Positions 39,086 through 49,089 are shown, counted from the first letter of the stretch. The stretch: 64,000 bases of DNA from Reyranella sp. (GCA_030684475.1 JAUXWB010000156.1:19592-83591); one strand, 5' to 3'. Program-made: numbers and translations. The notes: generated by a model not told the origin, from the sequence alone.

Positions 39086-40405
39086 TCAGGTGTAGCTGGC
39101 CAGGCCGAGTTGCTGCGGCAGCCAGAGAACGAGCTGCGGAAACAGGATGAAAGTGGCTAGCCGCGCGAGATCGGCAATGAAGAAAGGCACGATCCCGCGG
39201 AAGATGGCGGCGAGCGGCACCTGGGGCGCCATGCCATGCAGCACGAAGACGTTGAGGCCGATCGGTGGCGTTATCATGCCGGTCTCGATCAGGACGATCA
39301 TCACCAGGCCCCACCACACCGGGTCGTAGCCCAAGCCGATCACCAGCGGATAGACGAACGGCAGCGTGATCACCATGCCGGCCGTGGTGTCGAAGATGCT
39401 GCCGATCACGATGAACACCAGGGCCAGCAGGAAGATCACGACCAGCGGCGGCAGTCCCTGCGCTTGAATCCAGGCGACGAGGAGGCCGGGCGCGCCCGAA
39501 AGGGTCACGAAGTACGACATCGTCGAGGCGCCGATGATGATGACGAACAGCATCGCCGTCGTCGCCGCCGTGTCGCCGAGCACCCCCGTCAATCTGCCGC
39601 GACTGGTGTCGCCGCTGGTGAGATAGAACAGGAACGCGAGCCCCGCGCCGATGGCGGCCGCCTCGGTGACGGTGAAGGCGCCGCCGTAGATGCCGCCGCT
39701 GATCAGCGCCGCCAGAGCGACGACTCGCCAGCTCTGGCGCGCGGCGGCCGCGCGCTGCCGCCAGTCCGACCGCGCAGTGGCGGGACCGGAGTCGGGGTTG
39801 AGCCGCACGTAGGCGGCGATCGCGATCATGTAGTAGACGACGGTGACGAGGCCGGGAATAACGGCCGCGGCGAACATGCTGATCACCGACTGCTCGGTCA
39901 GCACGGCATAGAGTACCATCAGGATCGACGGCGGGATCAGCATGCCGAGCGAGCCGCCGCCGGCGATCGCCCCGGCGGCGAGGCGCGGGCTGTAGCCGCG
40001 CCGCAGCATCTCGGGCAAGGCCACCTTCGTCATGGTGGCGGTGGTGGCGATGGACGAGCCGCTGACCGCGCCGAAGCCCGCGCAGGCGCCGATGGTGGCG
40101 ATCGCCAGGCCCCCACGCAGGTGGCCGAGAAAGGCCTGGGCAAGGCGGTAGAGGTCGCTCGACATGCCGCTTGCGGAAGCGAAGCCGCCCATCAGCAGGA
40201 ACAGCGGAATCACCGACAGTTCGAGGTTCGACAGCGCGCTGACGGTTTCGGTCTTGAGGATGGAGAAGGCGCGACCGAGATCGCCTTCGAGCAGCGCGAA
40301 GCAGGCGATCCCGGTGGCCGCCATGGCGATGCCGATCGGCACGTGCAGGGCGATCAGGACGAACATGCCGGCGAGGCCGGCGACGACGATCAGGGTGGGG
40401 TCCAT
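39086..40405 (-). CDS. dctM: TRAP transporter large permease (DctM-like)
   Basis: MDPTLIVVAGLAGMFVLIALHVPIGIAMAATG...LFLLMGGFASASGMSSDLYRLAQAFLGHLRGGLAIATIGACAGFGAVSGSSIATTATM; start at CAT 40403-40405. Confidence 0.92.
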   Translation of the reverse strand: MDPTLIVVAGLAGMFVLIALHVPIGIAMAATGIACFALLEGDLGRAFSILKTETVSALSNLELSVIPLFLLMGGFASASGMSSDLYRLAQAFLGHLRGGLAIATIGACAGFGAVSGSSIATTATMTKVALPEMLRRGYSPRLAAGAIAGGGSLGMLIPPSILMVLYAVLTEQSVISMFAAAVIPGLVTVVYYMIAIAAYVRLNPDSGPATARSDWRQRAAAARQSWRVVALAALISGGIYGGAFTVTEAAAIGAGLAFLFYLTSGDTSRGRLTGVLGDTAATTAMLFVIIIGASTMSYFVTLSGAPGLLVAWIQAQGLPPLVVIFLLALVFIVIGSIFDTTAGMVITLPFVYPLVIGLGYDPVWWGLVMIVLIETGMITPPIGLNVFVLHGMAPQVPLAAIFRGIVPFFIADLARLATFILFPQLVLWLPQQLGLASYT

Positions 40406-40421
40406 TCGGGGAAACGCCGGG

Positions 40422-40949
40422 TCAGAGGGCGGAGCTTTCGGCGGCCGCCGGCGGCGGCGCGCCGACGACCGCGGCGAGCAGGTGGCAGATCGCCACCAGC
40501 GCCTGCGCCAAGGCCGCCAAAATGGCGAGCCCTGCCGCAGCGTACCAGGCCGGGGCGACCGGCCATTGCAGCATGAAGGTGGTGCGGCCGCCGATGTCGC
40601 CCACATTGACGACGAGCTGCCAGGCCACCGCGGAGACGAACGCCAAGGAGACGAACTGGCCGAACGTCTCGAGCCAGGCGTTCCAGCGCCCACCCAACGC
40701 CCGGCCGGCAAAGCGCACCGTTATGTTGCTGCCGAGCGCGAAGCCAGCGGGGAAACAGGCCACCACTGCGACGATCATGGCCAGCGCGACGATGTCTTCC
40801 AGGCCATGGATCGGTGCGTCGAAAAGGAAGCGCAGGGCGACATCGAGCGTCACCGCCAGCGAGACCACCAGCAGGGCGAACACCGCCAGCCATGCCAGCC
40901 GGCGGCTGCCCTCGCGCACCCGGACGAGCAGGAGCAGGAGTCGTTCCAC
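40422..40949 (-). CDS. dctQ: TRAP transporter small permease (DctQ-like)
   Basis: Four-TM protein of 175 aa directly upstream of dctM, containing VALAMIVAVVACFPAGFALGSNITVRF. Confidence 0.85.
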   Translation of the reverse strand: MERLLLLLVRVREGSRRLAWLAVFALLVVSLAVTLDVALRFLFDAPIHGLEDIVALAMIVAVVACFPAGFALGSNITVRFAGRALGGRWNAWLETFGQFVSLAFVSAVAWQLVVNVGDIGGRTTFMLQWPVAPAWYAAAGLAILAALAQALVAICHLLAAVVGAPPPAAAESSAL

Positions 40950-40961
40950 GACGCCTCGTCC

Positions 40962-41978
40962 TCAGTTGCCGCGGATTTTCTTGAGCTCCTCTTCCAGCGC
41001 GGCATACAGCGCCTTGCCGTTGGCGTGCTCCTTCTTCCACTTCTCGACGATCGGCATCAGGGTCTTCTCCCAGTTCGCGCGCTCGCCGGCGTCGAGTTCG
41101 ATGATGGTGTTGCGGCCGGTGGCGCGGGCATCGGCCAGCGACTTCGCGCCCACGATGTCGTAGTTCTTGGCGATGTTCTCGGCGATCCATTCGCCGGTGA
41201 TGCCGTCGATCGCCTTGCGCAGGTCGGGCGGAAGCTGCTCGTAGCGCTGCTTGTTCATCGCGATCATGACCGGCGTGACGCCGAGCGGGACCATGACGTG
41301 GTGGCTGGTCACCGGCGTGACGCGGAAGCTGTTCATCGACTCCCAGCCGAGCAAGGTGCCATCGATCAGGCGCCGGCTCAGCGACTCGGCGGTCTGGGTG
41401 ACCGCGATGCTGCCGACCGGCGTCGCGCCGAGCGCGGTGACGATCTCCGACTGGATCGAGGTGGCGGCGCGGATCTTCTTGCCCTTGAGGTCGGGCAGCG
41501 CGGCATAGGGGAAGGTAAGTTGGAGGTTGTAGGCCGACGTCGTCGCCAGCCCGAGCACCTTGACCTTGTCGTAACCGCGCAGCAGGCCGCGCTCGAACAG
41601 GCGCTGGTGCGCGAGGGCGGCCTCGCGTGTGGTGCGGATGACGAGCGGCAGCTCGAGCAGCGAGTTGTCGGGGAACTCACCGGGCGTGTAGCTCTGCACG
41701 ATGAACGAGATGTCGAGCACGCCGTCGAGCACGAGTTGGAGCTGCTGCGCCGGGTTGCGCCCCAGCGTGCCGCCGGGGAAGAGTTGGATCTCGAGCCGCC
41801 CGCCGGTTTCCTTCTTGACCCGTTCGGCCATCGGTACGAACAGGTCGCTGTGCGTCATCGACTGCGCCGGCAGGAAGTGGCCGAGCTTCAGACGGACGGT
41901 GTCCTGGGCACCGGCGGCACCGGCGAGCCCGAACGTGGCGGCGGCGAATAGCAGCCCGAACAACAGCTTAAGCTTCAT
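40962..41978 (-). CDS. dctP: TRAP transporter substrate-binding protein (DctP-like)
   Basis: Signal peptide MKLKLLFGLLFAAATFGLAGAAGAQ; LKLGHFLPAQSMTHSDLFVPMAERVKKETGGRLEIQLFPGGTLG. Confidence 0.9.
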   Translation of the reverse strand: MKLKLLFGLLFAAATFGLAGAAGAQDTVRLKLGHFLPAQSMTHSDLFVPMAERVKKETGGRLEIQLFPGGTLGRNPAQQLQLVLDGVLDISFIVQSYTPGEFPDNSLLELPLVIRTTREAALAHQRLFERGLLRGYDKVKVLGLATTSAYNLQLTFPYAALPDLKGKKIRAATSIQSEIVTALGATPVGSIAVTQTAESLSRRLIDGTLLGWESMNSFRVTPVTSHHVMVPLGVTPVMIAMNKQRYEQLPPDLRKAIDGITGEWIAENIAKNYDIVGAKSLADARATGRNTIIELDAGERANWEKTLMPIVEKWKKEHANGKALYAALEEELKKIRGN

Positions 41979-42645
41979 GTCGATCCTCCCTCGATGATTG
42001 CCGGCTGGCACGCCGGCGACGCGTTCTATTGGCGGGGCGCGGCTCGGCACGCGGCCGCGCTCCGCGGTTGATCATTCTCATGGTGCTGTCGAACAGGGAC
42101 TCGAGCGGCCAATCCGGCGGCAGGACGCCGGAGAGATGAAGCAGGATGGCGCCATGGGTAGCTGCCCACATCACGTGGCTGAGCTCCTCCGCATCGCCCT
42201 CCAGCAGCCCGGCATCGATCAACGCCGCGTTCTGGCGCACGATCACCTCGCGCGCCCGCATACGGTGCCGCGTCAGTTCGGGGTAGTTCACTTCGTCGGG
42301 CTGGCCGACATCGTACATCAGCCGGTAGAGGTCGGGCTCGGCACAGGCGAAACTCAGGAAGGTCCGGCCGACGGCGCGGGCGCGGGCGACCGGATCGGTC
42401 TGGCTGGCGTAGGCATCCTCCAGCAGGTCGGCGAAGCGGCGAAATGCGTCGGCACGCACCGCGGCGATGATCTCTTGCCGGTCGCGGAAATAGCGATAGG
42501 GCGTCATCGGCGAGCAGCCGAGATCCGCCGCCAGACGGCGCATGGTGACGCCCTGCAGGCCGTCGCGCGAAAAGCGGCGCACCGCCGCCTTGCACAGGCG
42601 TGCGCGAAACGCAGCGACTTCGGACGCGTTCAGACCGCGCGGCAT
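41968..42645 (-). CDS. TetR/AcrR family transcriptional regulator
   Basis: RLCKAAVRRFSRDGLQGVTMRRLAADLGCSPMTPYRYFRDRQEIIAAV (TetR_N); overlaps the dctP start. Confidence 0.9.
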   Translation of the reverse strand: MPRGLNASEVAAFRARLCKAAVRRFSRDGLQGVTMRRLAADLGCSPMTPYRYFRDRQEIIAAVRADAFRRFADLLEDAYASQTDPVARARAVGRTFLSFACAEPDLYRLMYDVGQPDEVNYPELTRHRMRAREVIVRQNAALIDAGLLEGDAEELSHVMWAATHGAILLHLSGVLPPDWPLESLFDSTMRMINRGARPRAEPRPANRTRRRRASRQSSREDRHEA

Positions 42646-42679
42646 CCTCCCCTACTCCACGGCTCGTTGTTTTCTATTT

Positions 42680-42692
42680 TTTACACCGTAAA
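42680..42692. promoter_or_regulatory. candidate TetR-type operator
   Basis: Perfect inverted repeat TTTAC-ACC-GTAAA, 35 bp upstream of the TetR start codon. Confidence 0.45.
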
Positions 42693-42736
42693 TCACCAAG
42701 GCCGGCCAGGCAAGCGGACAATTTCGCGTCCGCCGG

Positions 42737-43441
42737 TCACTTCATCTGGTTGGTCAACAGCGCCGCGGCGCCGCCTTGGTCCCTGCCGTATTTCAGCAAG
42801 GCCGACCGTCCGCCGGCGGCATAGGCGGCGACCGCACCCAGCAGGCGCTTGAGCTGGTCCGGGCTCGAGCGGTCGAACTTGCAATAGGCGCCGCGCGTCA
42901 GCTTGGCGATCTGCGGAAACAGCCGGGACGCGGCGCGGTCATCGCCTTCCTGGAAAACGAACACCGGCAGGCCGAGCAGCCCGAGTTGGCCCGCCTCGTG
43001 GCCGACGGCATCGACATCCTCCTCGCAGCAGTCGCCGACGAACACGACGGCATCGAGTCGGCTCTCGCGGCGCTGCTCGCCGGCATAGCGTAACATCCTG
43101 CTGATCTGCGTCCGGCCGGCGAGACAGCGCACAGCGCCCATCAGACGCGCGAGTTCGCGACCATCGGATGTCCACTTGCTGACCTTGAACTCGTCGAAGC
43201 CGCGATAGAAGGCGAGCCTCACGTCGAGGCCGCCTAGCGCATCGGCGGCAACGAACATCTCGCCCTGGATGGTGCAGGCATGGTCCCAGGTCGGTTCGCG
43301 GCTCGCCGTCGCGTCCATGGCGAACAGAAGACGGCCACGGCTACCGGGCGCGCGATTCGCCGGCAGGCTGCCCACCTGCTTCACGAATGCATCGACCGCT
43401 TTCGCACCTGCGGTAGACGGAACCTTACGATCGTCGGCCAT
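42737..43441 (-). CDS. VWA-domain-like protein
   Basis: GRLLFAMDATASREPTWDHACTIQGEMF...MRYAGEQRRESRLDAVVFVGDCCEED. Start at CAT 43439-43441. Confidence 0.7.
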   Translation of the reverse strand: MADDRKVPSTAGAKAVDAFVKQVGSLPANRAPGSRGRLLFAMDATASREPTWDHACTIQGEMFVAADALGGLDVRLAFYRGFDEFKVSKWTSDGRELARLMGAVRCLAGRTQISRMLRYAGEQRRESRLDAVVFVGDCCEEDVDAVGHEAGQLGLLGLPVFVFQEGDDRAASRLFPQIAKLTRGAYCKFDRSSPDQLKRLLGAVAAYAAGGRSALLKYGRDQGGAAALLTNQMK

Positions 43442-43517
43442 AACTTTTGACCCTCTCCAGCGTGTTGAATATGGTGCGCGCCGCGGCCAAGGACCAGCCC
43501 GAGGGCGCCACCAAAGC

Positions 43518-44777
43518 ATGACCGGAAACGCCCCCACCTTCGCCACCTTGCTGCTACGGGTCTTCCTGCCGTTCGCTCTGGCGTATTTCCTCTCCTACAT
43601 CTTCCGCGGCGTGAACGCGGTGATCTTCCCCTATCTCGAGCGCGATGTCGGGATCACCGCCGGCGATCTCGGCCTGCTCACTTCGGCCTTCTTCCTGTTC
43701 TTCGCCGGCTGCCAGCCGATCCTGGGTGTCATGCTCGACCGCTACGGGCCACGCCGCGTGCAGACCGTGCTGATGGTCACCGCGGCAGTGGGTTCCGCGA
43801 TGTTCGGACTGGCGGCATCGCTGCCGGAGCTGATCGTCGCCCGCGTCCTGATCGGCCTCGGCTTCGCCGGTGGACTGATGGCCGCGATCAAGGCGATCAC
43901 GCTCTGGTATCCGCCGGAGCGCTGGGGCCTGATCACCGGCTTCCACATGATGGCGGGCGGCCTGGGCTCGATGGCGGCTACGCTGCCGATACAGTGGTCA
44001 CTCTCCGTCATGAGCTGGCAGGGCCTGTTCTTCTGGCTGGCCGGCATCTGCCTCGTCACCGCGGCGCTGCTGTTCACCGTCGTGCCGGAGCGCGGATCGA
44101 GCGGCGCCAAGGGCACCCTGCGCGAGCAGTTCCGCGCCACCGCCATCGTGCTGACCGACGGCTTCTACTGGCGCATCCAGCCGCTGCTCGCCGTCCAGCA
44201 GCTCGCCTTCATCGGCTGCATCACGCTGTGGATCGGGCCCTGGCTGCGCGACGTCGGCGGCGTCGCCGATGCAGATGCGCGCGCCGACATCCAGCTCTAC
44301 ACCACGGCCGTCATGACCCTGGGCTTTGCGTCGAGCGGCGTGATCGCCAACGCCTTTCGCCGCATCGGCGTTGGCGACTTTGTTTCGGCCAGCCTCATGA
44401 GCGTGCTGTTCGCCCTGGTGTGCGGCTGGCTCGCCTTCCTGCCTCCAGCAGATCCGCTCATTCCGTGGCTGCTGTTCGGTTTCCTCGGCGCCTGCCCCAT
44501 CCAGTACATGCCGCTGCTGGCGCGGTCCTTCCCGCCGGAATATGCCGGCCGGACCAGCACCAGCAGCAATCTCGTGGTGTTCACCGTCATCTTCGCCGGT
44601 CAATGGGCGATGGGAAAGGTCGTGGACTTGTGGCCCAAGACCGCGACCGGCTACTCACCCGACGGCTACACCTGGTCGTTCGGCGCCCTGTTCATCCTGC
44701 AGGTCGCAGGGCTGGCGTGGCTGGCGCTGTCCCGGGCGCAGCCTCGGGTTCGCGAGGCGGTGCTGGCGGCAGATTGA
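43518..44777 (+). CDS. MFS transporter
   Basis: YFLSYIFRGVNAVIFPYLERDVGITAGDLGLLTSAFFLFFAGCQPILGVMLDRYGPRRVQ. Confidence 0.88.
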   Translation: MTGNAPTFATLLLRVFLPFALAYFLSYIFRGVNAVIFPYLERDVGITAGDLGLLTSAFFLFFAGCQPILGVMLDRYGPRRVQTVLMVTAAVGSAMFGLAASLPELIVARVLIGLGFAGGLMAAIKAITLWYPPERWGLITGFHMMAGGLGSMAATLPIQWSLSVMSWQGLFFWLAGICLVTAALLFTVVPERGSSGAKGTLREQFRATAIVLTDGFYWRIQPLLAVQQLAFIGCITLWIGPWLRDVGGVADADARADIQLYTTAVMTLGFASSGVIANAFRRIGVGDFVSASLMSVLFALVCGWLAFLPPADPLIPWLLFGFLGACPIQYMPLLARSFPPEYAGRTSTSSNLVVFTVIFAGQWAMGKVVDLWPKTATGYSPDGYTWSFGALFILQVAGLAWLALSRAQPRVREAVLAAD

Positions 44778-45627
44778 GCGCTGCCACGAGGTCGCGCACT
44801 TCCTGACGCGCCGCGACATGGCTCAAGGTCAGCGATGGTCCGCCACCTCCACGCTTGAGATCGAGCAGCGTGAGGCCGCTCAGGAACAGCTCCTTGTAGA
44901 TCACGCGCTCGCTCAGGCCCGCAGCGACGCGGAAGCCGATGCGCCTGGCCAGCGCCTCGATCACCGTCCCCATGTCGCGCTTGTTGCGAGCGGCGAGCGA
45001 CGACAGGCGATTGCGCATCACCACCCAGTCGACCGGGCGGCCACCCTGGATGGCGCGCAGCTGACGCTGTTTCCACACCGCCTCGGCATAGATCAAGGGA
45101 CGCACGATCCTCAGCGTATCGGGATCGACCCGCGCCAGCAGGTCGAGGTCGATGAAACTGTCGTTCAGCGGTGTCAGCAGCGTATCGGCCCAAACATGGG
45201 CGGTGCGCGAGAGGTGCGTGTCGCTGCCCGGCGTGTCGACGATCACGAAATCGGCGGCCGCGAGAGTCGGTTCGAGTGCCGTCTCGAAGCGCGCCTTCTC
45301 GTCCGCCTCCGCCGCGGACCGGTCCGGCAAGATCGAGAGCGGCACGGACGAATGGATCGGCATGGGCAAGGCGATGCCCTTGCGTCCCGCGTAGGCGGCG
45401 CGATTCTCGATGTAGCGGCTGAGCGTGCCCTGGCGCGCGTCGAGATCGAGCGTGGCGACGCGGCTGCCCTCGCCCATCAACGCCACGGCGATGTGCAGCG
45501 CCGTCGTCGACTTGCCCGAGCCGCCTTTCTCGTTGCCGATCACCAGCACGTGGGCGCGGCCCGGAACCCGCGCCGACTTGGTCTGGACGATGCTCGGGTT
45601 GGCCGCCGGTTGAAAACCGCTGCTCAC
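44692..45627 (-). CDS. mipZ: MipZ-like ParA-family ATPase
   Basis: HVLVIGNEKGGSGKSTTALHIAVALMGEGSRVATLDLDARQGTLSRYIENRAAY (deviant Walker A plus MipZ-like DLDxRQxTLxRYIENR). GTG start overlaps the upstream TGA. Confidence 0.8.
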   Translation of the reverse strand: MSSGFQPAANPSIVQTKSARVPGRAHVLVIGNEKGGSGKSTTALHIAVALMGEGSRVATLDLDARQGTLSRYIENRAAYAGRKGIALPMPIHSSVPLSILPDRSAAEADEKARFETALEPTLAAADFVIVDTPGSDTHLSRTAHVWADTLLTPLNDSFIDLDLLARVDPDTLRIVRPLIYAEAVWKQRQLRAIQGGRPVDWVVMRNRLSSLAARNKRDMGTVIEALARRIGFRVAAGLSERVIYKELFLSGLTLLDLKRGGGGPSLTLSHVAARQEVRDLVAALNLPPAPPREPEAAPGTAPATPALRPAG

Positions 45628-47735
45628 GCCAGTTTGCGAATCCAGACGGCGGTGTCGTGGAACACCGCACCGCCGTTGGGCCAGCCGGGATCGGCCGAGG
45701 TCACGGCGTTGATGCCGATGCCGGTCTCGAAGTTCCGGTTCGGCCAGATGCCCTCGACCACGACGACGCCCCGCTGCTGGCCCGTCTTGGCCTTGGCATT
45801 GACGATCGTCTTGCCGCGCTCGTTGCCGATTTCGATGCGATCGCCATCGGCCAGGCCCAACGCCTTGCAGTCCTCCGGATTCATCATCGCCGTCGGCCGC
45901 ACCTCGCGCTTCTGCGAGCTCGGCGTCTCGGTGAAGGTCGAATTCAGAAAGGTTCGCGCCGGTGCCGCGACCAGCCGGAACGGCTTCTCCGCCGTGGCAT
46001 TGTCGATCACGTCGAAATGGTCGGGCAGAATCGGCATCTCCTTGCCACGAGGCCCCCAAGCGACCCAGTCGGGCTTGAAGCGGAACTTCTTGTCGGGCCA
46101 GGCGAAGCCATCGAGGAAGTGCGAGGTCTCGAAGCCGAGGTGGTAATCCTGACCGCCTTTGGCCCAGTTGGTCTCGGCATCCCACATGCCGGACACCTTC
46201 AGGGTCTCGTCCATGATCTCCCACGGCGTCATGTCGAAGCCGCGATGCTTGGCGCCCAGCCGCTTGGCCAGCTCGGAGATCACATAATGGTTCTCACGCG
46301 TCTCGCCCGGCGCCTCGATCACCGCCTTGGTCACCTGGAAGAAGGTGTGGCCGCTTGCCGTATAAAAGTCGTCGTGCTCGAGGAACATGGTGGCCGGCAG
46401 CACGATGTCGGCAAAGGCTGCCGTTTCGGTCATGAACTGCTCATGCACGCAGGTGAAGAGATCCTCGCGCGCCAACCCTTTGTGCACCAGTTCCAGCTCT
46501 GGACAGACCATCGCCGGGTTGGTGTTCTGGATCAGCAGTGCCGTCACCGGCGGGCCTTCCTTCAGCGCCTCGCGGTCGCCGGTCAGGATCGGCCCCAGCC
46601 GCGACTGGTCGAGGTCGCGGACCCCGGTGTCGACCATGTCGAGGCCTTCGATCAGCGTGCGGTTCAGCGGATACATGCCGGTGTGGCCATAGAGCGCGCC
46701 ACCGCCTTTGTACTGCCAGGCGCCCGTCACCGCCGGCAGGCAGGTCACGGCATGCATGTTCACCGCCCCGTTGCGGCTGCGGCTAAAACCATGGTGGCAG
46801 CGGACGAAGGCGGCCTTGCTCTTCCCGAACAGACGAGCGAAGGCCACGATCTCCTCGACGGAAAGTCCGGTGATCTTCGAGGCCCACTCCGGCGTGCGGG
46901 TCGCCACATGTGCGGCCAGTTCATCCGGCGCATCGGTGTATTTCCGCAGGTAGTCCCAGTCGGCGTAGCCTTCCTTGAAGAGGACATGCATGACGCCGAC
47001 CGCCAGCGCGCCGTCGGTACCGGGACGCACCGCCAGATGCATGTCGGCCTGCTCGGCCGTGCCTGTGCGGTAGGGATCGACCACGACCAGCTTGGCGCCG
47101 CGCTTCTTGGCCTTCATGGCGTGGGTCATGACGTTGACCTGGGTGTTCACGGGATTGCCGCCCCAGATCACCACCAACTCCGAATGCGCGTCGATTTCGC
47201 GCAGGTCTGCGCCGCGCTTGGCGCCGGCGCCGACGATCCAGCCGGTATCGGACAGCGTCACGCAGATGGTCGAGAAGTAGCGCGAATATTTCATCACGTG
47301 GCGCAGGCGGTTGATGCCGTCGCGCTGCACGATGCCCATGGTACCGGCGTAGTAATACGGCCAGACCGCTTCGGTGCCGTGCTGGCGGGCCTTGGCGATG
47401 AACTGCTCGGCCACGATGTCGAGCGCGTCGCTCCACGAAATCTCGGCGAACTGCTTCGATCCCTTCGGACCGGTGCGGCGCAGCGGTTTCATCAGGCGGT
47501 CGGGATGATGGATGCGCTCGGCGTAGCGGGCGACCTTCTCGCAGATCACGCCCGCGGTGTAGTCGTTGCGCTGCGAGCCGCGAATACGGCCGATCGTTCG
47601 GGCATCCAGGCGTTCGACGTCCAGCGCGCAGGTGCTGGTGCAGTCGTGCGGACAGACCGACGGCATGACCCTGGCGCCGGAATCGATGTTCCTGGCCTGG
47701 GTACCGGGCGAGAAGGCATGGTCGTCAGGGGACAT
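45624..47735 (-). CDS. molybdopterin-dependent oxidoreductase (copy 1)
   Basis: VCPHDCTSTCALDVER...GVICEKVARYAERIHHPDRLMKPLRRTGPKGSKQFAEISWSDALD. Confidence 0.92.
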   Translation of the reverse strand: MSPDDHAFSPGTQARNIDSGARVMPSVCPHDCTSTCALDVERLDARTIGRIRGSQRNDYTAGVICEKVARYAERIHHPDRLMKPLRRTGPKGSKQFAEISWSDALDIVAEQFIAKARQHGTEAVWPYYYAGTMGIVQRDGINRLRHVMKYSRYFSTICVTLSDTGWIVGAGAKRGADLREIDAHSELVVIWGGNPVNTQVNVMTHAMKAKKRGAKLVVVDPYRTGTAEQADMHLAVRPGTDGALAVGVMHVLFKEGYADWDYLRKYTDAPDELAAHVATRTPEWASKITGLSVEEIVAFARLFGKSKAAFVRCHHGFSRSRNGAVNMHAVTCLPAVTGAWQYKGGGALYGHTGMYPLNRTLIEGLDMVDTGVRDLDQSRLGPILTGDREALKEGPPVTALLIQNTNPAMVCPELELVHKGLAREDLFTCVHEQFMTETAAFADIVLPATMFLEHDDFYTASGHTFFQVTKAVIEAPGETRENHYVISELAKRLGAKHRGFDMTPWEIMDETLKVSGMWDAETNWAKGGQDYHLGFETSHFLDGFAWPDKKFRFKPDWVAWGPRGKEMPILPDHFDVIDNATAEKPFRLVAAPARTFLNSTFTETPSSQKREVRPTAMMNPEDCKALGLADGDRIEIGNERGKTIVNAKAKTGQQRGVVVVEGIWPNRNFETGIGINAVTSADPGWPNGGAVFHDTAVWIRKLA

Positions 47736-47811
47736 GTGGACGCTCCGCGAGAACTGCCGCAGCATACAGACGGGGTACGACGGGAGAAAGCACGCTCCGG
47801 GAGTGAGTTCA

Positions 47812-49071
47812 GTGTCCACGGAATCCATCAATGCTGGCGTCGTTCGCCGTGCGATGCCGGCCGACGCCTCGGCGATTGCGGTCTTCGCGCCTGGAGTCCC
47901 GCCGCCAGCGATGAGCGACAACAGGGCGACTTTCGTGATCGAGGGCAACACAGGACTGCTGGCGCTCATCGGCCTCGCCCAGCACGCCGATCACCTGCAA
48001 ATCGAGCATCTGGCCGTTGCCGCGACAGGAACACGCGAGCACATCCGGACGCTGATTGCCTTCGCCGAAGCCGCCGCGCGCGCTGTCGACGTGCGCAAGG
48101 TTCGCCTGCCTTCAGGCGCCCTGCCCGAAGACTTCGCCGCATCTCTGGGATACGTGAATGGCCTCAAGACGATCTCGACCGGCGCCTTCGCGCGCGCCCG
48201 CGATCATCTCGAGGCAGCGGGCGTTCCGCTGTGGCGCGACGGCACTGCTTCGGCCGCGCAAACGCTTTACTACCGGGGTGTCTGGGCGGCGGTTGCCCTG
48301 CTGATCGGCCTGGGCAGCGTCTCGCTGGCGGTATTCAGCGGCACCCAGACGACGTTGTTCCATATCGCGGCGCCAGCCATCCTCTGTACGCTTACCTCTG
48401 TCTTCGCCGTCTGGCAGATCGGCCTGGTCGCGGCGGCCGGCTGGCGCCGCGGCGGCGGGCTCGTGCCGCTTCTCGCCGTTGTCGCCGCGGCCGCCTCCGT
48501 GCTGGCCATCGGCGCCCTGCTCTACGACCGTGCCGTGCCGGCGCTTGCCGAACTGTGGAACATCTATAACGGCGACGAGGAGCTGGGCGACCTCGCGATT
48601 TCGATCAGTCCCGACGGCACCATGCTCCACATCGACGGCACCTACGGCATGGGCAGCGACCAGGCCGTGCGCCGCGCGCTGGAGCAGAATCCCAAGATCC
48701 GCGAGGTCGTGCTGGCCGGTCCTGGCGGGCGCATGGGCGCGGGCTTCGAGATCAGCCGCATGATCCGCAGCCGCCGACTCGCCACACGCGTCGACACCGG
48801 CTGCGCCTCGGCCTGCACCATTGCCTTCCTGGGCGGCGTCGACCGCAGCCTCGCGCCGGGGGCCAGGCTCGGCTTCCATCAGGCGAGCTTCCCGGGCATG
48901 AGCGCTGACGACATGTACGAGGCCAACCGCGACATGAAGCGGTTCCTGACGATGAGCGGCGTGGCGCCCGGCTTCGCTCAGCGCGTGCTCGACACGCCAG
49001 GCGATTCAATCTGGGTACCGACACCGGAGGAATTGCTGGCGGCGCGTGTCATCAAGCGCGTAAACCGCTGA
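47812..49071 (+). CDS. GNAT-like N-terminal region, TM segments and ClpP/crotonase-like C-terminal region
   Basis: N-term RATFVIEGNTG...LQIEHLAVAATGTREHIRTLIAFAEAAARAVDVRKVRL; TM segments; C-term EVVLAGPGGRMGAGFEISRMIRSRRLATRVDTGCASACTIAFLGGVDRSLAPGARLGFHQ. Start uncertain. Confidence 0.65.
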   Translation: MSTESINAGVVRRAMPADASAIAVFAPGVPPPAMSDNRATFVIEGNTGLLALIGLAQHADHLQIEHLAVAATGTREHIRTLIAFAEAAARAVDVRKVRLPSGALPEDFAASLGYVNGLKTISTGAFARARDHLEAAGVPLWRDGTASAAQTLYYRGVWAAVALLIGLGSVSLAVFSGTQTTLFHIAAPAILCTLTSVFAVWQIGLVAAAGWRRGGGLVPLLAVVAAAASVLAIGALLYDRAVPALAELWNIYNGDEELGDLAISISPDGTMLHIDGTYGMGSDQAVRRALEQNPKIREVVLAGPGGRMGAGFEISRMIRSRRLATRVDTGCASACTIAFLGGVDRSLAPGARLGFHQASFPGMSADDMYEANRDMKRFLTMSGVAPGFAQRVLDTPGDSIWVPTPEELLAARVIKRVNR

Positions 49072-49089
49072 GATGAGGTCGCCCCACGC

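Noticed and set aside
39236-40576. 446-aa plus-strand ORF opposite dctM
   Set aside because: Shadow ORF with highly charged D/H/R-rich composition; dctM is well supported.
45657-48569. 970-aa plus-strand ORF antisense to the molybdopterin oxidoreductase
   Set aside because: Low-complexity His/Arg/Ala-rich translation with no family motif; typical high-GC shadow ORF opposite a clear gene.
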